64,000 bases of DNA from Pyricularia pennisetigena (Eukaryota; Ascomycota; Sordariomycetes; Magnaporthales; Pyriculariaceae), in NCBI RefSeq assembly GCF_004337985.1, contig NC_043743.1, positions 302,228-366,227 of the forward strand, read 5' to 3'. Below are positions 1 to 10,200 of the stretch, piece by piece. Numbering within the stretch: the stretch's first letter is position 1; every line of letters begins with the position of its first letter. The position numbers and the translations under genes are program-made. The notes under the pieces are model-generated. The model was not told the DNA's origin. It saw only the letters and a program-made list of their open reading frames with translations, and did no database searches.

Positions 1-579
1 AGCCCGAAAAATCAACAAGCAAGGGACAACGAAAAATAGCACCTATAGTCTACCTGCAAGATGTGTCATAGGATTGGCTATACCTTGTATTTGTGAGGTA
101 GCTTGGAAGCTTAGGTAAGGTTCAATTGTAGAATGACTCCGCAAAGCTCAACACAACAGTTGACGATGCGAGTCGGTGGATCACGCGCCCCGCTAAGGCG
201 AATGCGGTGGGCCAGGTCAGGCACGCTGCATCGGCCGGCGTAGCTTGCTGTTATGCATCCCCACCTTCTCTTTCTCTAGTCTAGACTACACTAATACATC
301 TTGCTCGCCGCTTCGGACCCTTTTCCAAGGTCAAGGTCTCGATCCATCCATCACTTTAACTCGTCCGGCTGGCCCACGTCATCACTTTCATCGACAGACA
401 ACCCAATACTCCGTTTCGATTCATCCAACTCCTGCAGCCACCAACCAGCGAGCGACCGACCTGTTTCCCCTCAACTTTATTCCCTAACACAGTGTCCGAC
501 GAAACTCCAAGCTGCTTTTGGCGATGCCAACAATATAACGTACCCAGATAACCCCGACACTCAACGCTAAACCCTCAAA
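1..579 (+). promoter_or_regulatory. Upstream region and 5' leader of the Tag1-like gene
   Basis: No convincing gene. From about 245 the sequence is C/T-rich, as in fungal transcript leaders, and it runs to the start codon at 580. Short open frames at 245-570 have no family resemblance and look like chance reading of this pyrimidine-rich leader. Confidence 0.5.
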
Positions 580-3428
580 ATGTCGATCGATTCGGAGAGA
601 TCGCCTCTCCTGTCGACGACAGACGTTCGGTCGTCAAATATGGACACATCATCAGCCAACTCAACCCACGAGACTACTCCGCTTCTTGCCAGCCCCGCCG
701 CCGGCGCCCGCTACAATGGCGATGCAGACGCCGCGTCCATTTCGCCCTCTCTTGCGTCGCAGGCGACGTCAAAGAAGCGCTCGCGTCCGCGATGGCCGTC
801 CATAATCGCAATGGCCATCCTGGCCATGCTAGCCTTGATAATCATTTTCGTCGCCTTTTTCGTTCCTGCCGCGGTCGAGCAGTACGCCAAAGAGGCCGCC
901 GTCCTTGAGCCTACGAGCTTGTCGCTGGAGAGCATTACCTCGGATGGCGTCAGGGCGCGTATTCAGGCCAACTTCCGCCTAGACGGCTCGCGCGTCAAGG
1001 AGGATGGCACCCGTAGGATCGGTCGGCTTGCCACATGGGCGGTCCGGAAGCTGGGAACTGACGAAACCAAGGTCCAGGTGTTCCTGCCCGAGTTCGATGA
1101 CATGCTGCTGGGCACCGCGGCAATTCCGCCACTCGTGCTTGACCTTGTGGATGGTCACAGAAACTCTGTGGACTTTGTTGCCGACTTGGTGCCTGGCGAT
1201 GCCGACGGCATCCGTCTGCTCGCCAACCAGTGGTTGCGCGGCAAGCTCGAGACGGTGCGCTTCCGTGGCACGGCGGACCTGCGTCTCAATTCTGGTTTCC
1301 TCCCTCTCGGCTCGCATACTGTTACCGAGTCGCTCGTGATCGAAGGTCAATACCTCTACGATTCCTTTGCGTCCTTGTATTTCGGAGAAAAGTCTTTCTT
1401 CTAGGTCACACAAGAACCATTGTCCATACGCTTCTTCCACCACGTGATATACGAGGCTTTATGCTGATTCTTTAGTTTTGTAGCGAACAAACTTCCTCAG
1501 GTTCCCCAGTACAACATTACGAAACTCACGTTCCAGGATGTTGATTTTCCGGCCCGTGGCACGCGCGGCATTGCCGCAGATGTGGCTCTGACTGCCTTCA
1601 ACAGCTTCCCATTCCAGTTCGACATTCCGGAGCTCGGATTCGAGGTCTTGGTCCCCAATTGTGCTCAGTCGGACCCATACATTCTTGTCGCTGCCGCTAC
1701 TACCCGCACCGTTCACGTCAAGCCAAAATCAGAGGTTGTTGTTGAGGGCCGCGGAATTGTTGAGACCCTACCAGAAGCTCTGACGGCAGCTTGTCCCGAC
1801 TCCAACTCGTCACCTCTGGACCATTTGCTTGATGACATCCTCAGCGGTGACACTCCGACGGTGTACGTGAGGGGTGCGCAGAAGCCTCTGCTCGGTACGC
1901 CCGGATGGATTGCCGAGATCCTGTCTAGTGTAACGGTGCCAGTTCCATTCCCGACTTCCGGTTTCGACGGCTTAATTCGGGAGTTTGCTCTCAACGACGT
2001 CCACTTCAGCTTGCCAGACACGGACGACCCAGACTCTAACCCTAAAGTATCGGGCACTATTCTTGTTTCAGCTGCTCTCCCATCGGAGATGAACTTCGAG
2101 GTCAACGTGACCAAGATTCGTGCCAACGCCGACGTATACTTCCGTAAGAGGAAGCTCGGTGAACTCAATGTTGACGAGTGGCAGCCGGCCAATTCAACCC
2201 AGGAACCGGCCACCGACAAGCGCGAGGCCAGACTGCAGATTCAGTCGCGCATCGTCGACGCGCCGCTCAACGTGACGGACGAGGACGTGCTGACCGATGT
2301 CATCCAGAGGCTGTTTATGGGAGGCAGTCCGGTGCAACTCGATGTCAAGGCCGCGGTGGCGGTCCAGGTGCATACCGCCTTGGGAGACCTTACGCTCAAG
2401 GACATTCCTGCCGAGGGCAAGATCCCTGTAAAACGTCCGTCTTTGTTTCGATAGAGTCAGTTACCTGAGATGCGGCGCTGTGCTTTCCTCTTGCTTGCTC
2501 TGTTCCAGTTCGTCTGCGGCGCTGGTTGGGTTCCATAAGTGACCCAGGAAGAAGTCAAAAACTAACGGCATGCGTTGTAACTATAGCACTGCCAAAGGGC
2601 ACTTTTGGCAAATTGAAGCCCAAGATCGGCCAGCTTCAGATTACGGATACGACATACTCGTCCGTCTCGATAGACGCACTCGTCAACATCACCAACCCGA
2701 CACCCTACACGGCGAACATTCCATTTGTCACGGTTCATGTCGTCAGCAACGGTTCGATCGTGGGCGAGGCTTCCGCGGAGAACCTCGTTGTCGGACTGGG
2801 GGAGAACAACATGCTTGCTGTCAAGGCCAAGTGGGCGCCCTCGCACGGTGGCGACAAGGCGGTTGTCGATGGCCGCAACCTCATCTCGGGATTCCTCTCG
2901 GGCTACAACACCAGCATCACACTGCGCGCGCACGAGGGCAGCATTCCTGGCCAGCCAAAACTTGGGCGTGCGCTTTCCCGGATTGACCTGAACGTGTCAG
3001 CACCGCATCTGACATTGCCTCCAGGAGAGGGCGGCGGGGATTCTGATGGGGATGAAGAGCAACAGCATTTCATCCGGCAAGCGACGTTCCACGTCTTCTC
3101 GTCAACGGCGTCATTTACACTACTTTCGCCACTCCAGAAAAATGTCTTGTACATTGAGCATATCAACGCGACGGCCTACTATAACCACACGGATCCTGTG
3201 GGGACGATTCGGCACGAGCTGCCTTTTGCCGTTGGGCCGGGTGAGTCGGTTACCCCGCGTCTGCCTGTCGAATGGCGGCTGGGCTCGGACGGTTATGACA
3301 AGATCCGGAGCGCACTGGGTGGCAGCCTCAAACTCGACGCCAGAGCGGATGTCGGCGTCAGGCTGGGAAACTGGAGGGAGGAGGTTTGGTATGTTGGGCG
3401 GGGTATCGGGGCAAATATCAGAGTATAA
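580..3428 (+). CDS. Tag1-like vacuolar membrane protein (DUF3712 family)
   Basis: Three exons: 580-1345, 1484-2434 and 2587-3428, giving 852 residues. The introns begin GTCAAT and GTCCGT and end TAG; the second donor was chosen because it alone keeps frame (VKPLPKGTFG at the join). The cytosolic N-terminus of about 74 residues holds two ExxxLL motifs (ERSPLL near residue 6, ETTPLL near 31). One membrane segment follows at about 75-95, then a long beta-rich lumenal region of the DUF3712 type. This architecture matches yeast Tag1 (YLR173W), a vacuolar membrane protein involved in ending autophagy. Many fungal databases call this family 'pre-rRNA processing protein', which the sequence does not support. 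The dileucine motifs fit AP-3 sorting to the vacuole. The family call is fairly sure; the function is inferred. Confidence 0.82.
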
Positions 3429-4060
3429 CAGTGTCTGTATGTTTGTCGTCGCAGAAGCCTACGATGGCCGACAATAAGTGACAGGCTTGGCGTTACTTGG
3501 ATTGAGCGTTGATGGCAAGGGTTTGTGTTTTCTTTTGTCTGGGATCATAGAAAGGATTGGGAAACAGTACACATAACTTTCTAATATGTATATTTGGAAT
3601 CTATAAGGGTTTCTATGCCCATTTCGTGACAGAACTTCATGCGAATCCACATTTGATCATGAAGCAGAGTTTAACATGGGTTAGTCGTGGGAATCTTCAT
3701 GGGGAACGTTGGGCCGGTTCCTCGAGATCCAGGGGACTTTGGGGGTCTTGGAGTCTTTTGCGGTAAAACGATGAAATACAACCAGGAGCATCATCTAACA
3801 AATGCATGCAAGTCAGAAGCTTGGGGGAAAATAAATTCAGCAACTCGTTCGTGGCCATTTGATTTGCGCACTCGGTGCAAAATCCCACTTTCAAAACCCC
3901 CACTTTGGTCTCCACCAAAATTTCTCTCGTCGGAGCTCCCAAACCCGGACTGATTAGAATTTCGCCCTCTTCGCATTCATTCTTTCCGGTCGCCCTGGTT
4001 CACCCCGCCGCCGGGACAATCTTCACACAACAACACACAGGCTCCCTTTCCAACGGAAAG
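3429..4060. other. Intergenic, 3' flank of Tag1-like gene and UTP7 promoter
   Basis: No gene is recognised. Open frames here are short and unrelated to known families. The last 100 bases before 4061 are rich in C and CA, as expected of the UTP7 leader. Confidence 0.5.
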
Positions 4061-5833
4061 ATGGAGACGTTAGAAAGGAAAAGCACGGGCTCGATACCCG
4101 GGCTCAAGGAGCAGGCCAACGGCGCGCTCGCGGTCCGGGACGCGCGCACCTCGCTGAGCTCCAAGGCGGACCAGGCCAAGAAGAGGCGGCAGAAGCAGGC
4201 GCAGCGGCAGTACGGGCGCGGGGCGGGCGTGGACGTGCGGTCGATCAAGAACAAGAAGCTGCGACGGACGCTGGGCCAGCTGGAGCAAAAGTACAAGGAC
4301 GCGGCGCTCGAGGCCAAGGACGCCGAGATCCTGCACGAGAACGAGGCCGGTTTCCTGGAGCCCGAGGGCGAGCTCGAGCGCACGTACAAGACACGGCAGG
4401 ACGAGATCGTCGAGGGTGTCGCGGTCGAGACGGCCCAGAAGCGCTTCGATTTGGCCCTGGACGGGTTGGGTCCGTACCTGTGCGACTACACGCGCAACGG
4501 GAGGGAGCTGCTGATCGGTGGGAGGAAGGGCCACGTCGCCACCTTTGACTGGCGGGAGGGTAAGCTGGGCTGCGAGATACAGCTCGGCGAGACGGTCAGG
4601 GACGTCAAGTGGCTGCACAACAATCAGTACTTTGCCGTGGCGCAAAAGAAGACGGTTTATATCTACGATCGCAACGGCGTGGAGCTGCACAACCTGACCA
4701 AGCACATCAACGTCACGCACATGGAGTTTTTGCCGTATCATTTCCTGCTCTGCACTGCCGTAAGTTGTCTGCCAGCCATGTTCTTTTTATATTTATTCGA
4801 GGATTGATGGGGTTCAGAGCCGAGCTGTTGCTAACATCATGTCACCACTACCTTGGAACAGAGCGATACTGGCATGCTCAAATATCAAGACACATCCACC
4901 GGCCAAATCGTGTCGGAAATAGCATCAAAACTAGGCCCAACACAATCACTCGTACAGAACCCCTGGAACGCCATCCTGCACATGGGCCACAACAACGGCA
5001 CCGTGACGCTCTGGTCACCAAACTCATCCGACCCCCTCGTCAAGCTCCTGGCTCACAAGGGCCCCGTGCGATCGTTGGCGGTAGATAGGGAAGGCCGATA
5101 CATGGTGTCAACGGGCCAGGACTCGCGCATGGCCGTGTGGGACATTCGCATGTTCAAGGAGGTCAACAACTACTTTACGCGGGCGCCGGCGTCCTCAGTG
5201 GCCATCTCGGACAGCGGCCTGACGGCGGTCGGCTGGGGTACGCACACGACCATCTGGAAGGGGCTCTTCGACAAGAACGCGGCGACGCAAGAAAAAGTGC
5301 AGAGCCCATACCTGACGTGGGGCGGCGAGGGACGACGCGTGGAGCGAGTGCGCTGGTGCCCGTTCGAGGACGTGTTGGGGATCGGGCACGACGGCGGCTT
5401 CTCGTCGATCCTGGTGCCGGGAGCCGGCGAGGCCAACTTTGACGCGCTCGAGATCAACCCGTACGAGACGGTCAAGCAGCGCCAGGAGAGCGAGGTCAAG
5501 TCACTGCTCAACAAGCTGCAGCCAGAGATGATTGCGCTCGACCCCAACTTTGTCGGCAACCTGGACCTGCGGTCCGAGGCGCAGAGGCGGGCGGAGCGGG
5601 ACCTGGACGCCCCTCCCGAGGACATTGCCGACGAGATACGGAACCGCATGAGGGGCAAGAACAGCGCGCTGAAGAAGTACCTGCGCAAGCAGAGGAAGAA
5701 GAACATCATCGACGAGAAGAGGCTCAAGATAGAGGAGCTGTGGAAGGAGCAGCAGGAGAAGCGCGACGAGAGGCACAAGGCCCAGCAGGAGGAGCTCGGG
5801 CCGGCGCTGGCGAGATTTGCCAGAAAGGAGTGA
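4061..5833 (+). CDS. UTP7: U3 snoRNP / small-subunit processome WD40 protein Utp7
   Basis: Two exons, 4061-4759 and 4862-5833, 556 residues. The intron runs from GTAAGT to ACAG in phase 0 and joins FLLCTA to SDTGMLKYQD. Lysine/arginine-rich segments fill the first 80 residues. WD40 repeats follow (GGRKGHVATFDW, VRDVKWLHNNQYFAV, VSTGQDSRMAVWDIRMF). The BING4CT-type C-terminal region contains WGGEGRRVERVRWCPFEDVL and LNKLQPEMIALDPNF, and the end is a basic coiled tail. Utp7 acts in the nucleolus in early 18S pre-rRNA processing. Length and domain order match the family. The start at 4061 is the first ATG giving the basic N-terminus; the frame is open upstream to 3875 but lacks family features there. 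Confidence 0.95.
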
Positions 5834-5981
5834 GGGGTTCTTGGGAATTGGCAAAAGAAAGAATAATCAAAAGAAAAAGAATAAGGATAAGAAATAAAAA
5901 AAAGATACCCCACCTAAAAATGCTGCTCTGCGTGATAACAAGCATCAAAGTGTTGCTGGTGAACTCATCGTGGAGAAAATG

Positions 5982-6013
<32 letters not shown>

Positions 6014-6381
6014 GTTGAAACCCGTGTGCTCTATATGGTATCTCTGTCTATGTGAACAAGCGCAATATTCTTTTTTCTTTTCTCTGCGTAAACTCTTGAG
6101 CGGCTGCGGCTGCAAGTTCTTGGTGTGAGGAGATGTCTGCTAAAAGGCTGATGACGGTTTTTCTGCGCGTTGTCCCTCGTGGCTCTCCAGTTGCGAGGCG
6201 ACACCAAAGACACCAACACCAAGATAACTCGCCAAACGCCCTTCCGCCACCTTCATGAAAGAAGGTTTTTTTTTTTTTTTTCTCTAACGCCCAAAACAAA
6301 ACCCGCCGTAACAAAACATCAAACTTTTTTTTTCTCTTTTTCATCTTTTCGTATCATCCTCCCCGACATCGAACAGACAGC
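5834..6381. other. Convergent 3' flanks of UTP7 and PTH2
   Basis: Non-coding A/T-rich spacer between two convergent genes, containing poly-T runs at 5987-6013 and 6266-6281. No other gene is seen. Confidence 0.6.
5987..6013. repeat. Poly-T tract, 27 bases
   Basis: Uninterrupted run of T in the spacer between UTP7 and PTH2. It is one of many long A/T homopolymers in this window. Confidence 0.95.
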
Positions 6382-7177
6382 TCACAACAACTTGAGCTTG
6401 CCCGTGATCTGATCGACCAGACTCTTGGGCGCGGGACCGACGCCCAGGACCGTCATGCTGCCGGCGGCGATCTGGGTCCTGCCGGCGTCGTGGATGGCCT
6501 CGGCCGTGACGCCCAGGCTGCGGGCGACGCCCTGCAGCTCCTCGAGCTCCTCCTGGCTCTTGACCTGGACGGCGATCTTGGCCTGGCCCATGCGCTCCCA
6601 GCGGCGGAGCAGGCGGGCAGCCGCGTCCGACTTCAAAGCGGCGCGCGTCAGGACCTTGTAGCAGGCTAGGGTTGCGTGGGAGCACTGGGCGGCGATTTTG
6701 CCTGTTGTTGTTTAGCATGCACCGCTGGTTGTTGCAGAGAAATGGTGAGGCAGAACAGAACTCACCCTTGGTCATGCCCAAGTCCGTCCTCACCACCAGC
6801 ACGAGCTTGCACTCCTCCTTCTCGTCCGCACCGGCGTTGACCTCCGCCGCGTCCCTGTCCTGACCGGCCGACTTCTTCTTGTCCCTGCCTGCTGCTGCCG
6901 CCGCCGTCGCGCGCAGACCATCCCTCCTGTCGGCCTCGGCGCCGTTGCTCCAGTTGGGGGCGTGGTCGAGAATGGTGTCGTCCTCGTCAATGTCGGACTC
7001 TTCGCTCTCGACGGGGTCGCGGTAGTTGCGGCGGCGCTCCTCGGCCAGGTCGGGCGACACGAGGTAGCCGCGGATGCTGTAGACGCCCAGCAGGAAGCCC
7101 GACACGAGCGCGACCAGGCTCGTCGTCAGTATCACCGTCGACGAGTACTTGTCGGCCGACGCTAATGCTGCGGCCAT
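6382..7177 (-). CDS. PTH2: Peptidyl-tRNA hydrolase 2 (Pth2/Bit1 family), membrane-anchored
   Basis: Two exons on the reverse strand, 7177-6766 and 6701-6382, 243 residues. The intron is 64 bases, GTGAGT to ACAG. A membrane segment at about residues 11-33 (STVILTTSLVALVSGFLLGV) is followed by an acidic linker. The C-terminal catalytic domain has CKLVLVVRTDLGMTKGKIAA, QCSHATLACYKVL, KIAVQVKSQEEL, IHDAGRTQIAAGSMTVLG and GPAPKSLVDQITGKLKLL, all diagnostic of the family. The enzyme releases peptides from prematurely detached peptidyl-tRNA. The N-terminal anchor fits the organelle-membrane location known for eukaryotic Pth2. It is transcribed divergently from the riboside kinase gene, with 608 bases between the two starts. 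Confidence 0.95.
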
Positions 7178-7187
7178 TGCGGCTGTG

Positions 7188-7189
<2 letters not shown>

Positions 7190-7223
<34 letters not shown>
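7190..7223. repeat. Poly-T tract (poly-A in the PTH2 leader), 34 bases
   Basis: Uninterrupted T run that ends 12 bases before the PTH2 start codon on the reverse strand. If the message starts upstream of it, the mRNA has an A34 stretch just before its start codon. Confidence 0.95.
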
Positions 7224-7224
<1 letters not shown>

Positions 7225-7785
7225 TCTGCTACAGGATGTTGTTTGGGGTGTGTGTTGTTGAATGAGCTTGGGTTGCTGGCAAAAATGTGGCGTTCTTGTG
7301 GGGGTATGTGTTTGCTGAAAGAACTGTGACTACGCAAGTACTCAAAACCCCCAGGTCTGGGGTACCTTGGGAGTGTGACTATTTCGAGTCAATTTGCTAT
7401 GAGGGAAGAAGGATCATCAATGGTCGGCGGGCAGCTCTGTGCTGTATGTAACCTTGGGCGGATTTTTTTTTGGGGGTTTGACAGCTGGTACGTGGTAAAA
7501 GTTGAGTTAAAGTTGAAACCAAAGTCAGATGGGTGCCAAGCTGCGGGAAGCCCACTGAAAGGGGAGGGGTTGGGTTAGTTAGTGCTCCTTGCCGGTATAA
7601 GCAAGCAAGCAAGCAAGTAAGCAACCTTGGCGAGCGGGTAATTATGACTGACGTCGCTGCAAGTCAAGATTGTCGATCAGTTTTGATTGATTCGCTTACA
7701 CTTTTATGATTTCAATCAGAAACTATACTGAGCATATTGATACGGACATCAATAAATAAGCTGATTTAAAAACAAAATACAAAAA
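7224..7785. promoter_or_regulatory. Shared divergent promoter region of PTH2 and NRK1
   Basis: Non-coding region between two head-to-head genes. It has a short AAGC tandem repeat (7599-7617) and A/T-rich sequence before the kinase start. No specific regulator site could be assigned. Confidence 0.5.
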
Positions 7786-8449
7786 ATGTCGCCGAAAAAG
7801 GCCATCTTGGTGGGCATCTCGGGCTGCTCATCCAGCGGCAAGACGACGCTTGCCCGGCTGATCCGCGATATATTCCCAAACACTTTCATCCTGCACGAGG
7901 ACGACTTTTATAAGCCCGAATCAGAGTAAGACCTTTGCTGTCATGGAGTGATGCTTTGCAGGATTCCCTCGGGTGACGAGACGCTGATGAGGGGTCGACG
8001 CCCTACCTTGCCCGTCCCTCCAAACAGGCTACCAAAGAGGGCAGGCCATGCAGACTGGGACTGCGTCGAGTCCCTCAATATTGGCCACATGGAAAAGTCG
8101 TTGACATATATCAGAGAGAATGGCAAATTTCCTGTGAGTGAGAATGAGAGAGAGACGCTCTGTTTTCCAGCCTTGGTTTTTCATGTTGCTAACACTCTAA
8201 ACCAGCCAGACCTAAACTCTATAGAAGATCAAAACGCCGTCGGGAAATGCCCAGTCTCAGACGCCAAGATCCAAGAGCTCAAAGCAAAAGTGGAAGAATG
8301 GTCAAAGCCTGACGGCCCAGGCCATGGGCTACTGGTTCCTGGCGACTTGGGTCTTTGCATTCTAGATGGTTTCCTACTGGTGGGTCAAACATAATCCTTT
8401 TCCTATTTGCGATCTCTAATATCAACGCAATGACTATCAAAAACAACTG

Positions 8450-8480
<31 letters not shown>

Positions 8481-8860
8481 TTAAAACAACACAACCTACA
8501 CAACAGTACACCCCTCCCCTCAAGCACATCATGTCCCTCCTCGACCTCAAGTTCTTCCTGCTCGTGTCTCGTGACACCGCCATCCGCCGTCGTGAGGCCC
8601 GCATCGGCTATGTGACGGTCGAGGGCTTCTGGGCCGACCCCGAGGGCTACGCAACCGACGTCGTCTGGCCAAACTACGCCGAGTCGCACGCCTGGCTGTT
8701 CAAGGACGGCGACGTCGAGGGCGAGCTGGACGCCGATGCAGTGCGTGAAAATCGCATACTGGTGCAGGCGGATCGCGGCACCGACGTCGACATGGAGATT
8801 ACGCTGGAGTGGGTGGTTGGGGAGTTGATGAGGGAGCTGCCGAGGGTTGCAGCGAGGTGA
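7786..8860 (+). CDS. NRK1: Nicotinamide riboside kinase
   Basis: Four exons: 7786-7925, 8028-8133, 8206-8379 and 8507-8860, 257 residues. The enzyme phosphorylates nicotinamide riboside to NMN in NAD+ salvage. Residues 10-21 form the P-loop (GISGCSSSGKTT), followed by HEDDFYKPESE, ADWDCVESL, CILDGFLLYTPP and a C-terminal kinase core with RREARIGYVTVEGFWADPEG. The first intron (102 bases) was placed with its acceptor at 8027 because this gives SELPKRAGHADWDC, which aligns with the family. The third intron contains an A26 run. The second intron is 72 bases, divisible by three and without an in-frame stop, so its retention would insert 24 residues. Confidence 0.92.
8450..8475. repeat. Poly-A tract inside an NRK1 intron, 26 bases
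   Basis: A26 run within the intron at 8380-8506, between donor GTGGGT and acceptor AACAG. Confidence 0.95.
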
Positions 8861-9000
8861 GAAAGGTCTTGTCAAGGGGGGAATAGGCGGAGTGGCTGGG
8901 TGTTGCTAGTCGCTGACTTCATTGCTACTACAGATCCTAACTGTCTTTTTTTTTTGTTGTTGTTGTTGTTGATTTAATGCCTTCTAGGTACCTAAACATG

Positions 9001-9023
9001 TTTTTTTTTTTTTTTTTTTTTTT
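9001..9023. repeat. Poly-T tract, 23 bases
   Basis: T23 run between NRK1 and the 5S rRNA gene. A short TTG microsatellite lies just before it (about 8955-8972). Confidence 0.95.
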
Positions 9024-9215
9024 CCAAGGCCTGGCCTGGTCCCAATCCCTGATCTTCTGCCCGACGTCTTACTGGGACATATATACCCGGCTGTGAGTGT
9101 TATTCGTCATGCCACAACTTTTGGATGTGGGGCAGAAATGCAGAAAAAAAAAAGTTGAATATGAGCAAGCAGATAGGAAAGACCTTGGTATTCAGGGCAC
9201 CCGAAACAACCGAGC

Positions 9216-9334
9216 ACATACGACCATACCCATTGGAATATACGGGATCCCGTCCGCTCTCCCCTAGTCAAACCAGTGAGGGCCGAACTAGTACTCAGGT
9301 GGGTGACCACTGGGGAATCCTCGGTGTTGTATGT
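9216..9334 (+). rRNA. 5S ribosomal RNA
   Basis: A 119-base match to ascomycete 5S rRNA recognised by eye. It starts ACATACGACCATACCC and ends GTTGTATGT. CATACGAC and GTTGTATG at the ends pair over eight bases (helix I). The internal control region includes GGATCCCGTCCGCTCTCCC and the block GGTGGGTGACCAC. The helix IV region (about 9293-9316) differs from the form I remember, but GUGG/CCAC and CUCA/UGGG still pair, so the gene looks functional. A T5 run follows at once. It is a lone copy between protein genes, as expected where 5S genes are dispersed. Confidence 0.93.
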
Positions 9335-9338
9335 TTTT
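9334..9338 (+). terminator. Pol III terminator of the 5S gene
   Basis: TTTTT directly after the 5S 3' end. A second run of T lies at about 9343-9349. Confidence 0.75.
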
Positions 9339-9339
9339 G

Positions 9340-10200
9340 TACCTTTTTTGTTCGCCCCAGTTGTGCTCGAGGCTTCCCTAGTCTTATTCCTGATGTTACC
9401 ACGAGTTCTACCTACGAGTTTGTTTTGGATTGCGGACAGCCTCAAGGAGTGTATGTGCCATCCCCTCCTTTACTTTTGCACTGCAAGCCATCATGTTCCT
9501 GCTGGAAAAAAGCAGGGGTCGAATCTTGGCGGTTCAGGGTAAAAGGTCAGGACTGTTTTGAGCTTCTTATTCCCCCATGACCCGCTACCAGAAGGCGCCG
9601 ATGGGTTGGAATAATAAGAGGAAATGCAAAGCCAGAGAAGACAAAAAAAAAAAAAAATACCACGAAATACACAAAAACTCGAGGAACCATAGAAAGCAAG
9701 CTCATTCACACGGCCAGTGCCGCCTGCATAAGATCACTGAGTTCAGTCAAGTATCATTTTTATTTTGTCGTGAAGAGCGGGTCGCCTTCTGGGACAACAG
9801 AGAAGTAATACACTGCCTCTTAAGGTGCTAGCCTGTTGGCCGACCGCAGTGACGGAACGCAGGAGACGTGTATGGCAGACTTGCGCATGAGCTTTGCATG
9901 GGTTGAGAGATAAAGCTAGGGACGTAGAGTTGGATGAGTGTATATTGAGAGTATGGGGATTGTCTGACTTGTATGGGCGTTCGCTTGATACCAAGGTTGA
10001 TTCTTGAATTTGCTTGCAACCGCACTTTGGGCCTGCCCTTCAGACCTTCTGGCAGCCTCATCTGTGCGAAGAATCTAGACTCCATCATAACAAGGCTGAA
10101 TCCAAGCTGTCGCATGCCAAAAAGACATGCGAGTAAGCAGTGCCACCAAAGATACAAGTGAAATCATCATCGGTCCAAGATGTGCCCTCCATCTCCATCT
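9340..10200. other. 3' flank of glucoamylase gene, no gene seen
   Basis: Open frames in this stretch are short, overlap one another and do not resemble known proteins. The right part is probably the glucoamylase 3' untranslated region. Confidence 0.5.

Noticed and set aside
245..570. Overlapping ORFs of 80 and 89 codons before the Tag1-like gene
   Set aside because: Consistent with chance frames in a C/T-rich leader.
7926..8044. An 11-base microexon (7962-7972) between a 36-base and a 72-base intron in NRK1
   Set aside because: A single 102-base intron ending at 8027 keeps frame and gives SELPKRAGHADWDC, which fits the family with no very short intron or microexon.
9440..9520. B-box-like GGTCGAATC, possible tRNA
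   Set aside because: No A box at the right distance and no cloverleaf arms.
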